Source: Bacterioplanoides sp965219715 (GTDB lineage: Bacteria; Pseudomonadota; Gammaproteobacteria; Pseudomonadales; Oceanobacteraceae). From it: 64,000 bases of DNA. The number at the start of each line of letters is the position of its first letter. The stretch's first letter is position 1. Location: contig NZ_OZ244785.1 of NCBI RefSeq assembly GCF_965219715.1, positions 4,588,001 through 4,652,000 of the forward strand, given 5' to 3'. Below are positions 8,487 through 19,599 of the stretch, piece after piece. The notes below the pieces were generated by a model. It did not search any database and was not told the origin of the DNA. It was given only the letters and a program-made list of their open reading frames with translations. The translations under genes and the position numbers were made by a program.

Positions 8487-9389
8487 TTACAGATTTTGCT
8501 GCAACTGCATCCAGTGAGCCAATTGTGGAAAGTGATCATCCACACACTCGGGGGCGGTCAGCATATTGATGTGATCGTAATCCAGCGCATGGCCGGTATC
8601 CTGCGACAATAATCGATATTCACTGTGATGTGGCCCCGATTCCGCCCGGAAGCGTCTGACGTCGTAACGATGTCCCAGGCTGTAGTCGCGCTGGCCAGCG
8701 TAATACAGGGTATTCGGCAAGCGGGTGTATTCCGCTGCGGCGCCATAATCAAAACCATCATCGGTGTCGATCCAGTCGTCACTCACCACCCAGTCGACAC
8801 ATTGCTGATGGGTTTTACGGGTTTCGTTATCCGAGCCCAGTTTGTATCGGACCGCCGGTAAGTAGCCATTGCGGCGGGTCAGAAATGGCGACAAACGATT
8901 CCAGACAATTTCGATGCGGAAATAACGATCCAGGGTATTGGCCCGCACGCTGCGTTTGGAACCAAAATACACCGACGAAATAACCGACGGCACTAACCCC
9001 GGCGAACGCAGCAGTGCTGAATTCAGGTAGACGCCACCCCAGGAGTGGGCCACCAGATGCAAACGTGGCTGATCACTATGTTGCAGCACAAATTTGATCA
9101 GCGCCGGCAGATCATCACGAATGGTTTCGGTCTGGCCATGTTCGCTGCCTTTGTGAATCTTTGGTGTGCTTGCACCAATGCCACGCAGATCCGCGACATA
9201 CACGTCGTAACCTTGCTGCGCCAGGTAGCAGCCCAGGCCTTTGCCACTGCGGTGGTAAAAAATCCGGCCGTCCTCAACCATGCCATGGATCATCAGTACC
9301 GGAATGCCCTGGTGGCCCGGCTGACTGATATGCATCAGGTGCAATTTATGATCATTGTCGACATCGAGAAAAACGGATTGAAAGCGCAC
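8487..9389 (-). CDS. Alpha/beta-fold hydrolase
   Basis: 300 residues with an alpha/beta-hydrolase core: oxyanion motif VLMIHGMVEDGRIF, nucleophile elbow AHSWGG (Ser in G/H-x-S-x-G), a likely catalytic Asp in YYAGQRDYSLGHR and a likely catalytic His near the C-terminus (DYDHINML). There is no signal peptide. It resembles esterases and lipases acting on hydrophobic substrates, but the substrate is unknown. The start is a GTG at 9389 with a weak ribosome-binding site. An internal start further in would remove the first beta strand, so the GTG is preferred. Confidence 0.82.
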   Translation of the reverse strand: MRFQSVFLDVDNDHKLHLMHISQPGHQGIPVLMIHGMVEDGRIFYHRSGKGLGCYLAQQGYDVYVADLRGIGASTPKIHKGSEHGQTETIRDDLPALIKFVLQHSDQPRLHLVAHSWGGVYLNSALLRSPGLVPSVISSVYFGSKRSVRANTLDRYFRIEIVWNRLSPFLTRRNGYLPAVRYKLGSDNETRKTHQQCVDWVVSDDWIDTDDGFDYGAAAEYTRLPNTLYYAGQRDYSLGHRYDVRRFRAESGPHHSEYRLLSQDTGHALDYDHINMLTAPECVDDHFPQLAHWMQLQQNL

Positions 9390-9786
9390 AAAAAGCTACC
9401 GGCCTGAAAAACGGGCGTTAAGTGTAGGGATATTGGGGTATTTATCAATGGCCCGAATGGTACATTTGTATGACATTTTGTATGGCTCAATTGGTTACAA
9501 AAAGGCTCAAAATAATACATAAAATGGCAAGATATAATTTCCATAATGGAAATAATGTGGCCGTTTTCTATGGCGGGCGAATCAGGACAGATCCGGTGTT
9601 TTTTGTGACTTGGCTATCTAGATAAATGGTTTTGGGGTATGTGTTTACTAACTAAATGTTCATGCCTGAGTGTGAATTAAAGCAAACTCCTTACCTTTGA
9701 TTCAATAATACCGATTGGACTTAAGTCGGATCACTGGGTACAAAACGCAAAAAACATTCTCAACCGTTTGATGACCCAGGAATACC
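9390..9786. promoter_or_regulatory. Divergent promoter region with two operator-like palindromes
   Basis: This 397-bp AT-rich region separates the divergent hydrolase and desaturase operons and contains no convincing gene. ATTTCCATAATGGAAAT (9537-9553) is a perfect inverted repeat around one central base. GATTGGACTT/AAGTCGGATC (9713-9732) is an imperfect 20-bp palindrome (8 of 10 positions match) 54 bases before the desaturase-operon start. Either could bind a regulator of the fatty-acid desaturation genes (inference). Confidence 0.5.
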
Positions 9787-10938
9787 ATGAGCTTATCCGA
9801 TGTTGCCGTGAGTGGCCGCAGTTCATTTCGTCGCAGTCGCGCCTGGCGCTGGCTGGCTGACAGCCTGACCCAGCAGCAACAGTTCAGCGATTACGCCGAA
9901 CCCCTGATGCAGATGATTACGCCGAACTGGAGTAGCGTTTACAGCCGCGCCCGTATTCTGATGCTGCGTCACGAATCCGATGATGTATTTTCGCTGGTGA
10001 TTCGTCCGCAAAAAAGCTGGGGGAAACAGCCGTTTGTTGCCGGACAACATCTGGAGTTAATTACCGAGAGAGATGGCGCTCGTCAGCACCGTACCTTCAG
10101 TATTTCTTCATCGCCGGAATATTTCCGCAAAACCGGTCTGATTGAACTGACCATCCGGGTGCAGGAGCAGGGTGCTGTCACTCCCTGGTTACGTGAGCAT
10201 TTTGCCGAAGGCGGTCTGGCGAATATTTCTGCGGCCAAAGGCGACTTTCATTTATCCGCCAGTGATGACGATAAGCCTTTATTGATGATCGCCGGTGGCA
10301 GCGGTATTACGCCGTTTCGCTCGATGTTGCAGCAACTGCGCAGCCGTCAGTCTGATCGTACCGTCCACCTGCTGTATTACGCCCGCGATAACGAACAGTT
10401 TTTATTCCCGCAGGAATTTCTGCGTTTGCAAAAAGAGCTGGTGGATTTCCGCGTCAGCCTGATGGACAGCTCACAGTTGGGCTTTATCGACAGTAGTCAT
10501 TTATCGCGTTGCGATTTTGACCTCAGCGATGACGATACCCGGGTGATGATCTGTGGCCCGACCCCCATGATTCAAGCCGCGCGTGAAGTGGTTGCTGCCG
10601 CTGGTGCCAGTGAAGATCGGGTGATGTTTGAGTATTTTGGCGCCGCACCGATTGATCAGGTCGAAGGTGCCGAAGGCAGCCAATATATTTCCTGCCAGAG
10701 CAGCGGCAAGCAATTTATCAGCGACTCGGAACAACCACAAACCTTGCTGGATCTGGCTGAACAAGCCGGATTAAAACCGGTAAGTGGTTGTCGCATTGGT
10801 GTTTGTCATCAATGTATCTGCAAGAAGCAAAGTGGTGTGGTGTACAACACCAAAACCGGACAAACTTCGGATACCGGCCCGGGCGAAATTCAACTGTGTG
10901 TGTCGGTCGCTGTGTCAGACGTGGCACTGGATTTATAA
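9787..10938 (+). CDS. Ferredoxin-type reductase for a fatty-acid desaturase (FAD/NAD/2Fe-2S)
   Basis: 383 residues with the order FAD-binding (RTFSISSSP, about residues 100-108), NAD-binding (LLMIAGGSGITPFRSM and VMICGPTPM) and C-terminal plant-type 2Fe-2S ferredoxin (CRIGVCHQC plus a downstream Cys). It passes electrons from NAD(P)H to an acceptor. The desaturase gene begins 23 bases after the stop, matching the reductase/desaturase operons of Pseudomonas (the desCB type), so the partner is very probably that desaturase. An N-terminal 45-residue extension is present, as in this subfamily. Confidence 0.92.
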   Translation: MSLSDVAVSGRSSFRRSRAWRWLADSLTQQQQFSDYAEPLMQMITPNWSSVYSRARILMLRHESDDVFSLVIRPQKSWGKQPFVAGQHLELITERDGARQHRTFSISSSPEYFRKTGLIELTIRVQEQGAVTPWLREHFAEGGLANISAAKGDFHLSASDDDKPLLMIAGGSGITPFRSMLQQLRSRQSDRTVHLLYYARDNEQFLFPQEFLRLQKELVDFRVSLMDSSQLGFIDSSHLSRCDFDLSDDDTRVMICGPTPMIQAAREVVAAAGASEDRVMFEYFGAAPIDQVEGAEGSQYISCQSSGKQFISDSEQPQTLLDLAEQAGLKPVSGCRIGVCHQCICKKQSGVVYNTKTGQTSDTGPGEIQLCVSVAVSDVALDL

Positions 10939-10960
10939 GGACGTTCTTAAGGATATTACT

Positions 10961-12127
<1,167 letters not shown>

Positions 12128-12165
12128 TAACCGACCTGCTTGTATCAATTAATTCAATTATCATT

Positions 12166-12195
12166 ACGGGCGGCCTGCGGGACGCCCGTTTTTTT
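12166..12195 (+). terminator. Rho-independent terminator of the desaturase operon
   Basis: Stem ACGGGCG (12166-12172) with CGCCCGT (12183-12189) and a run of seven T residues, 38 bases after the desaturase stop. Confidence 0.88.
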
Positions 12196-12420
12196 ATCGC
12201 TTCGGTTGCTCCACTTCTGTTTTAAATCTATGAATTTAAAAGGATTTTAAAAATTGCACAGTGCTTTGGTGAGTTTTGCGCAGTGATTGTGGCGCGCTGA
12301 CCCAAAGCGACATATTGCTGTCATCGTCAGTCTGCTAGCTTACTGTCGAAATGGCGGCCTTTCAGTTAACGCTGTCCGGCAGCCAATAATAAAAATACAA
12401 AAAGCAATCGAGAGCTCACC

Positions 12421-15400
12421 ATGCAATCTTTAAAATCCCTGGCCCATCCGCTGGCCGGGTTGTTGGCTTTGTCGGTCTCCGCCACCAGTTATTCAATGAG
12501 TGATACGCCACCGCCACCTCCGCCGGATAATGGCGCGTTAACTCAACCCGGCCCGGGCCTGGGGAACATCAGTTACAACAGCAACGAATTATTTAAACCG
12601 GTGTCCTGGATTAACCGCGATAATGGCGTACCACCAACACGGGCATTTCGTAAAGCCTTTGGTATTAACGTTGGCATTATGATCGACGGTTATTTTTTAG
12701 CGCCGTTTGCGCCCGACAGTGGTTTAGGCCCGGGTGGCTTTTTACTGTTTGATGTCTCCGACCCACGCAATATTAAAAACGTAAAACGTATTTATGAGCC
12801 GGACGGCCGCACTTCGGAATTCCGCGAAGTTCATGCCGTTGGTATAGCGAAAATGAATAACCGCCGCTACATCAGTATTCATACTACCCAGGGCATTGAG
12901 ATCTGGGATTTCACCGATCTGAATAATCCGCAACAAACTTCCAAACTGAATCTGCCGGGTGTGAATGCCGGTGACTACACCTCGGTAGCCTGGCAATTAT
13001 GGTGGCAGGCGCCGTATTTATACGTTGCCGGTTCTAACCAGGGGGTATTTATTGTTGATACTTCAGACCCGGCCAATCCGGTGATTGCCAATCGTGGTAA
13101 CGGCCGTCCGAACCCGGTGCCTCCAGCGGAACTGGGTGGCACCCGAGTCGGCCCGATTTTTACCATGGGTAACCAGTTACTGGTGACCTCGATGGATCAG
13201 CAGGACGGCTGGTCGAGTCTGGATATTTCCGATCCGTTAAACCCGGTATTGCTCGATCGTACTCCGGATCTGGCGCAAACCTATTACGCCACTTGTTTTG
13301 ACGGCACCAAAGTCCACGCCTCGACCCGTGGTGGTGGCGCCCGTATGGTGAGTTACGATTTATCTGATCCGGCGCGCTTTGTGTTTGAAAATAATCAGGT
13401 CGTGTTAGATGAGCAACTCTACTGCGGCGTGCAAGATAATTATGTATTCCAGGGGTTGCAGAACGCGGTTTATAAAGTCGATGTGAGCAACCCGTTCAGT
13501 TATCAGAATCTGGGTGGGGGTTCACTGGGTGTTTCCAACCCGGATCACGGTCAGGTCGCACCGTTGGGCAACCTGGTGTTTATTGGTAACGACCACGGTA
13601 CCGGCTCGGCCTTTATGGTGCATGATGTAAATCCGGATACCAAAGCACCGTGGGTGAAACAGGTCAGCCCACGACCGGATGCAAACAATCAGGCACTCAC
13701 CAGCCGTATTGGTATCGCCTTTTCCGACACCGTGGATTACGAATCGGTGAACGAAAATACCTTGAAGATCATCGACCTCAGCAGCGGTAGCCAGATTGCC
13801 GGTATGTATAGCGCGCAATTGGGCATCGTGAATTTCTCTCCGGCGCAGCCCTTAAAAGCCAATACCCAATATGAAATCCGTGTGCTGGTCGACGGGGTAA
13901 AAGACAGCGTTGGTAACGCCACCGATGTCGCTTACAGCAGTCGTTTTACCACCGGCTCAGCGGCGTCGGCGTCGTTAACGTATCACTGGCCACTGGATGT
14001 AGACGGTCGCGAATTAAAGTCAGGCAACCAGGGACAAAACCAGGGCGGTACCTTTGCCGAAGGTGGCCTGGTATTTGACAGCAATGGCGATCAGCTGGCG
14101 CTGGCGACTGACGTTTCCGGCGTGTTGGGTGGTTCGGCGACGGTGTCGTTTTACCTTAAAACCACACAAACCGGCGCAACAGAAGCATGGTACGCGCCGG
14201 GACTGTTTGGCCGTGATGATAACAACGGCACCAACGATGTGTTCTGGGGCTGGCTTGATGATCAGGGTCGCATGCGGGTATCTGCCGCTAACGATGGTGG
14301 TATCGCCACTCCGGCCGCTGTTAACGACGGCCAGTGGCATCATTATGTGATGACTCGTAATTCCGCCGATGGCGCTTTAACCATCTGGCAGGATGGCCAG
14401 CGTGTTGCAATGGGTTCGGCCCGCAGTGGTGTTTTTGGTGGTGCTTCATACAACGAGTATCAGACGCTGGGCCGTATTCTGCATAAAGGCAAAACGTTGC
14501 AGGGGAATCTAGATGATGTGCGGGTGTATAACCGCGTATTAAATAACGCCGAAATTGCTGAATTATTTGCCGCACCAGTGGCCAGCATCAGCGCTGCCAC
14601 GCAAAACCAGCAACAGTTGGTGGGTGAGGATGGTCAGTTCCGGGTGGATCTGAAAAATGCCCGTTATCAGGGGGGCGCTGCACAGGTCAGCTGGAACTTT
14701 GGTGATGGCACCGTCAGCGACTTTTCAACCCAAACCAGCCACAGCCACACACTCACTCATAGATACAGCCAGCCTGGCCATTACCGCGTGATTGTCACCA
14801 TTCGAACCGACGCTGGAGAACAAACGCTGAGCTTCGAACACACCGTCAGCTATCCGCTTACCCGAACCGCTCCAGCAGCGTCCGGGCCTATCGTTGCCGA
14901 TGCCAATCAGGTTTATAACGTTAACCCGGATAACGGCACGGTCACGGCGATTAATCGCAGTACGATGAACAAAGCCTGGGAAGTTGCGGTGGGCAAAGAT
15001 CCAAAAACCCTGGCGGTTGGTCCGGATGGTCTGATCTGGGTGGCAGTGCAGGCCGACGACTTGTTAATCGCAGTGAACCGCAGCGGTAATATCACTAAAC
15101 GAATTGAATTGGCTTATGGTTCTGGTCCGTATGGCATTACCTTTACCCCGGACGGTTTAAAAGGACTGGTGACCTTGCAGAACGCCGGTGAGTTACTGGT
15201 GTTTGATCCGGCGAACGGCAATGAATTAAATCGCCTCGCAGTGAATATTGAGCCGCGCGCTATCGCCGTCGATAGCGACAGCGGCCTGGCTTACATCAGC
15301 CAGTTCCGTACTTCTATGTCGTTAGAGAATGGCGACACCAACACAACCGATGGCGCTGAAATCACGTTGGTTGATTTGCTAACCATGACCATCGACCAGC

Positions 15401-17469
15401 GTATTCGTCTGGCTAACGACACCACCACGGTGGATGCCGAAGACCGCGCTCGTGGTGTGCCGAATTACCTCAATCAGATTGTCATCAGCCCGGACGGTCG
15501 TCGCGCCTGGTTGCCAACCACCAAGGTTAATATTAATCGTGGTGTGGCACGGGATGGCAAAGCCCTGACCCATGAAACCAGTGTACGTACCGTGGTGAAT
15601 CAGATTGATCTGATCAGCAAACAGGAACGTTTTGACGATCAGATTGATTTTAACGATCGGGATTCTGCCCACGCCATGGCGTTTTCTCCAGCGGGTGATT
15701 ATGCCTTTGTGGCGTTGCAGGGTTCCAACAATGTGGAAATTGTTGATGCTTATTCCGGTGCCGTTCGTGGTGCACTGGATAATTCCGGTTTAGCGCCACA
15801 GGGCGTGTATATCGACGAATTAAATCAGCGCGCTTATGTGTACAACTTCACCAGTCGCAGCGTCAGTATTTTTGATATTAAAGATACGCTGGCCAGTGTC
15901 AGTTTTGCGCCGGAAAAAATACGCACGGTGAACGTTGTGGCGAATGAAACACTCGAAGCCAACGTCCTTCGTGGTAAGCAGATTTTCTATAACGCCCGCG
16001 ATACACGAATGAGCCGCGATGGTTATATGGCCTGTGCCAGCTGCCACCTGGAAGGTCTGGATGACGGCATGGTGTGGGACTTTACCGATCGTGGTGAAGG
16101 CCTGCGTAATACCATCAGCCTCAAAGGCCGGATGGGTGATAAACACGGCAATGTGCACTGGACCGCCAACTTCGACGAAATTCACGATTTCGAAAACGAT
16201 ATCCGTTTTGGCTTTGGTGGCACCGGCTTTATGGCCAACGCCGATTTTGAAGCGACTAAAAATCCATTAGGTGCGCCGAAAAAAGGAAAAAGCGCCGACC
16301 TTGATGCACTGGTGGCGTATGTCTCATCATTGGAAGATTACGAACGCAGCCCGTTTAAAACCGCCAATGGTAAATTAACCGCCGCTGCCCAGGCCGGTGA
16401 AACTCTGTTTAACAGCACGGGTTGTGCTGGTTGTCACTCCGGTGAGGTAAACGGCATTAATACCAAGCGTGATGGTGTGCGCCATGATGTGGGCACTATT
16501 CAGGCAAACTCCGGTCAGGGCATCGGCCAGCCATTGGCCGGTGTGGGTTTTGATACACCTACCTTATACGGCGTGTGGCGTACGGCGCCGTATTTCCACA
16601 ATGGTCAACAGCCAACGCTGGAAGGGGTTGTGGCGTCTGGCCACGGTGGTGCATCGGCGTTAAATGCACAGCAGCAATCTCAGCTGGTGGCGTACGTAAA
16701 ATCCCTTGATGGTGAAGATAAACGCTATTTCCGCGTGAAAATGCGCGACTGGGATGAGTGCCTGGTGGCGGAAGGTTCCGGTCCGGATGCCAATATTGGT
16801 CGTTATAACTGCGGCAGTTGGAATGACCAGTGGTGGTACGCTGATATCAGCGGTCGTCTGCACAGCAAGCGTGACGAAAGTTATTGCGCCAAAGGCCAGG
16901 CTCGTGACGGTGGCTGGTTATCCGTGTGGAAGTGTAATAACAACAGCGACCAGCAATGGGATATTAACAACTTCCATTTCCGTCTGAAGCAAAACACCAA
17001 CTTTGTGATGGACGCGCACCAGAGCCAGAAACGTCAGGTGACCATGTACTCCAATAATGGTCAGAATAATCAGTTCTGGTTGAAAAACTTCAGCGATTTT
17101 AATCACCTGAAAAATGCCAACGGCTTATGCCTGACGGCAACGGCGGTCAGTCGCGAAGCCAATGTGGTACTGGAAAATTGCCGCAACAGCGATTTGCAAC
17201 AATGGTGGCGTGATGGTGAAGGGCGTTATCACTTATTACGTGATCCGAACTTCTGTCTCGACTACAAAGGCGAAACCAATAACAACGGTGCGCTGGTGGT
17301 GTGGGAATGTAATAACGACTGGAACCAGTACTTCGTGCTGGAAGGACAAACCATTCGTACCCGTCGCGATAATAACTTCGCTGTGGATGCCTTTGGCTCA
17401 ACGCCGGGCAGCAACGTTGGCATCTGGAGCGTTAACGGTGGGGCTAATCAGAGCTGGACGGCTGAATAA
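12421..17469 (+). CDS. Giant secreted multidomain protein: propellers, LamG, PKD, di-heme cytochrome c, ricin-type lectin
   Basis: 1682 residues with an N-terminal signal peptide (about 1-25) and a proline-rich linker. Seen in order: LVIVD-type repeats (about 90-390; SDPxNP motifs), an SbsA/Big_5-like Ig domain (405-510), a LamG-like jelly roll (520-718), a PKD domain (733-810; FGDGTVSDFS), a YVTN-type propeller (822-1155), a di-heme cytochrome c peroxidase/MauG-like region with two CxxCH sites (C1205-H1209 and C1335-H1339) and the family motif APYFHNGQQPTLEGVV, and two beta-trefoil ricin-B lectin units (1435-1682; repeated QW-type motifs). Periplasmic export is needed for heme attachment. 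Likely an extracellular or surface redox protein that binds carbohydrate; the reaction is unknown. Confidence 0.85.
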   Translation: MQSLKSLAHPLAGLLALSVSATSYSMSDTPPPPPPDNGALTQPGPGLGNISYNSNELFKPVSWINRDNGVPPTRAFRKAFGINVGIMIDGYFLAPFAPDSGLGPGGFLLFDVSDPRNIKNVKRIYEPDGRTSEFREVHAVGIAKMNNRRYISIHTTQGIEIWDFTDLNNPQQTSKLNLPGVNAGDYTSVAWQLWWQAPYLYVAGSNQGVFIVDTSDPANPVIANRGNGRPNPVPPAELGGTRVGPIFTMGNQLLVTSMDQQDGWSSLDISDPLNPVLLDRTPDLAQTYYATCFDGTKVHASTRGGGARMVSYDLSDPARFVFENNQVVLDEQLYCGVQDNYVFQGLQNAVYKVDVSNPFSYQNLGGGSLGVSNPDHGQVAPLGNLVFIGNDHGTGSAFMVHDVNPDTKAPWVKQVSPRPDANNQALTSRIGIAFSDTVDYESVNENTLKIIDLSSGSQIAGMYSAQLGIVNFSPAQPLKANTQYEIRVLVDGVKDSVGNATDVAYSSRFTTGSAASASLTYHWPLDVDGRELKSGNQGQNQGGTFAEGGLVFDSNGDQLALATDVSGVLGGSATVSFYLKTTQTGATEAWYAPGLFGRDDNNGTNDVFWGWLDDQGRMRVSAANDGGIATPAAVNDGQWHHYVMTRNSADGALTIWQDGQRVAMGSARSGVFGGASYNEYQTLGRILHKGKTLQGNLDDVRVYNRVLNNAEIAELFAAPVASISAATQNQQQLVGEDGQFRVDLKNARYQGGAAQVSWNFGDGTVSDFSTQTSHSHTLTHRYSQPGHYRVIVTIRTDAGEQTLSFEHTVSYPLTRTAPAASGPIVADANQVYNVNPDNGTVTAINRSTMNKAWEVAVGKDPKTLAVGPDGLIWVAVQADDLLIAVNRSGNITKRIELAYGSGPYGITFTPDGLKGLVTLQNAGELLVFDPANGNELNRLAVNIEPRAIAVDSDSGLAYISQFRTSMSLENGDTNTTDGAEITLVDLLTMTIDQRIRLANDTTTVDAEDRARGVPNYLNQIVISPDGRRAWLPTTKVNINRGVARDGKALTHETSVRTVVNQIDLISKQERFDDQIDFNDRDSAHAMAFSPAGDYAFVALQGSNNVEIVDAYSGAVRGALDNSGLAPQGVYIDELNQRAYVYNFTSRSVSIFDIKDTLASVSFAPEKIRTVNVVANETLEANVLRGKQIFYNARDTRMSRDGYMACASCHLEGLDDGMVWDFTDRGEGLRNTISLKGRMGDKHGNVHWTANFDEIHDFENDIRFGFGGTGFMANADFEATKNPLGAPKKGKSADLDALVAYVSSLEDYERSPFKTANGKLTAAAQAGETLFNSTGCAGCHSGEVNGINTKRDGVRHDVGTIQANSGQGIGQPLAGVGFDTPTLYGVWRTAPYFHNGQQPTLEGVVASGHGGASALNAQQQSQLVAYVKSLDGEDKRYFRVKMRDWDECLVAEGSGPDANIGRYNCGSWNDQWWYADISGRLHSKRDESYCAKGQARDGGWLSVWKCNNNSDQQWDINNFHFRLKQNTNFVMDAHQSQKRQVTMYSNNGQNNQFWLKNFSDFNHLKNANGLCLTATAVSREANVVLENCRNSDLQQWWRDGEGRYHLLRDPNFCLDYKGETNNNGALVVWECNNDWNQYFVLEGQTIRTRRDNNFAVDAFGSTPGSNVGIWSVNGGANQSWTAE

Positions 17470-17491
17470 CCAAAACTGAATAGCAGAAGTT

Positions 17492-17530
17492 AAAAAACCG
17501 CTTACTGGATTTTCAGTAAGCGTTTTTTTT
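17492..17530. terminator. Bidirectional terminator
   Basis: A 9-bp stem, CGCTTACTG (17499-17507) with CAGTAAGCG (17514-17522), is flanked by A residues on the left and eight T on the right. It separates the convergent giant-protein gene and outer-membrane protein gene. Confidence 0.9.
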
Positions 17531-17549
17531 ATTGTGCTTGTGACCTGGA

Positions 17550-19409
17550 TTAAAAAATCAGGCTGGCGCGTAAAAACGGACCGTAACGCCAGTCGGTACG
17601 TTCGAAGGAGGTAATAATTTCATCGCTGTCGACCGTTGTCTCTTTATCAACCGTGTTGATATAAAATTCCACATCGGTGCTGAAACCTAACTGTACCGTG
17701 CTGCCGAGACCGGCATGTTTCAGCGAGCGGTTCTGCCACAAATAACCAAACTCGATATTGGCATCCAGCGCCAGGCTGATTTCTTCCTCGTAGGATTTTC
17801 CGAAATGCTGCTCCGCTTCACGCACAACACGATCGCCGATGCGGAAGCTGAATAAACCGGCGCCCACCCGACCATTCAGATAAAAACTGCTGTGGTTAAA
17901 CATATAACGGGCGGTGTATTGTGCGGTGTTGTAGCCAATCACAAACAGCAATTTTTCCAGCTCAAAATCGCGGTCAAAATAAATCTTTGGCTGACGCAGG
18001 CCAGACTCAAAAAAGGCGATGGCGGTGGGGACATTATTGCGCGAATAACTCACACCTTTGTAGATGCCTTTTTCTTCGGTTTTTAACAGGGCGTAGCGTT
18101 CATAGCGGTTGGTGAATGCCGTGCTTTCGCTTGGGCTGTCACCACTGCGGAAGGTGGCGATACCACCCACATCTTCCTTGGCGTATTCAATCACCAGGCT
18201 GGACGCACCACTGAAAAACTGATCAAACCCAAGCGTGCCAAACAGTTTACGGCTGGCGGCTTTTTCTAACTGGCTGGCCCCTTCTTCGGCCTTGCTTTCC
18301 AGGTAACTCAGTGCCAGTTGGGTGTTAAGAATACGGCCGGAAAAACGCACTTCGGTCAGCAGCGAGTTATTCATGTTGTACCGGGTTTTCGCCAGGGTTT
18401 TACCGTCGCCTTCATCGTCGATACTTTTTGGCTCTTTAACTTCCTGATCAACGCTCCAGGCGGTTAATCGGGTACCCAGCGACAACGAGAATTCCGCCAG
18501 ATCCGGCTCGGGAAACGGGTTGTGCAGGGGCTGCTGTTTACTCAGGCTGGCGGGTGAAAACTGGTAATAATAATCCTGGCGCAAAGCGTTGGAATGTAAG
18601 CGGATCTGGTTGTCCCGGGTCAGGTACAGCTGCGGATTAATACCGGCGTCATCGACGATGCTGTTTAACACCTGATAACCTCGTTGCTGTTGCTCACTGA
18701 GGCGATACAACATCAGGCTTTTATTGCGTTTGCTGCGGTATTCATACACCGCCACCCAGGCGCTGTTAGTACCGGTCGGGAACACGCTGAGAATATCTTT
18801 CAGATCGCTGCGACCGTGCAGACCAGTGCGGATCTGGCGAAATCCCTGTTGGTTACCAACATGCAGGTTGTAATCTTCATCAATAAACGCCAGCGCCCAA
18901 TGACCCTTGTAAGACACCCCGAAGCTGGCATAAATCGCCGATTGTGGCAGCGGCTGGCTTTTGCCGTTAATAAACAACTTCTCATTGTTGTGACACACCA
19001 CTTCGCCACGCGGGCTGACAATCACCTCCGGCAGCAGGCCGAAGCCACACAGTTTGGATAAGCTGTCGCCCAGTTTACGTGGACGACCGTGGCTGGCGGC
19101 GACGTAATATTGCTCGCCACTTTTATAAAAAGCGTACGAGCCAGACAGATAACGGCCATGACCAATTAACGATGAATCTTTGCCCAGTGATAGCTTGCGT
19201 TCGCCAATACGAATCCAGTAACTGCAGGCGTTGTCGGATGAGCACTTGCTGTTATAAAACACGTTCTCCACTCCAAGTCCGGATAAATAGCCGTAATAAC
19301 TTTTGCCGTGGGGTTGAGGTTGGCTGTGTTGCCAGTGTATTGCCTGGCTGGTGGCTGGCAGTAACAGGGTCAGAGCGATAACGCAGCAGCGGAATAGGGA
19401 AACTCGCAC
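17550..19409 (-). CDS. Predicted outer-membrane beta-barrel-like protein of unknown function
   Basis: 619 residues with a signal peptide (MRVSLFRCCVIALTLLLPATSQA). The N-terminal half is rich in short beta-strand patterns with GxY/GxH turns and two cysteine pairs, suggestive of a propeller-like module. The C-terminal half (about 300-619) has alternating hydrophobic strands and ends in RASLIF, a terminal aromatic residue typical of the outer-membrane beta signal. I do not recognise the family. It is convergent with the giant lectin/cytochrome protein, so shared function is only suggestive. It is preceded by about 190 bases of spacer before the next minus-strand gene. Confidence 0.7.
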   Translation of the reverse strand: MRVSLFRCCVIALTLLLPATSQAIHWQHSQPQPHGKSYYGYLSGLGVENVFYNSKCSSDNACSYWIRIGERKLSLGKDSSLIGHGRYLSGSYAFYKSGEQYYVAASHGRPRKLGDSLSKLCGFGLLPEVIVSPRGEVVCHNNEKLFINGKSQPLPQSAIYASFGVSYKGHWALAFIDEDYNLHVGNQQGFRQIRTGLHGRSDLKDILSVFPTGTNSAWVAVYEYRSKRNKSLMLYRLSEQQQRGYQVLNSIVDDAGINPQLYLTRDNQIRLHSNALRQDYYYQFSPASLSKQQPLHNPFPEPDLAEFSLSLGTRLTAWSVDQEVKEPKSIDDEGDGKTLAKTRYNMNNSLLTEVRFSGRILNTQLALSYLESKAEEGASQLEKAASRKLFGTLGFDQFFSGASSLVIEYAKEDVGGIATFRSGDSPSESTAFTNRYERYALLKTEEKGIYKGVSYSRNNVPTAIAFFESGLRQPKIYFDRDFELEKLLFVIGYNTAQYTARYMFNHSSFYLNGRVGAGLFSFRIGDRVVREAEQHFGKSYEEEISLALDANIEFGYLWQNRSLKHAGLGSTVQLGFSTDVEFYINTVDKETTVDSDEIITSFERTDWRYGPFLRASLIF

Positions 19410-19599
19410 GGAGACAATCCTTGTGAACAGCAGGGAACATAAAGCGCCATCGGCACGGCGGATGGCAGGTGCGGATTTTAATAGAAACAGCGCTGGCTTA
19501 ACACGTTTATTGCTGCGGCCAGGCTGTTTGAAGAAGAGATTGAATAGAGAAGTACAGCGAGCAATGCGCCGTGTATGACGGCTAATAAAAGGCGAGCGC

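Noticed and set aside
10784..10960. Longer start for the desaturase
   Set aside because: The extension is a different frame of the reductase's ferredoxin domain; the ATG at 10961 follows a spacer with an AAGGA site.
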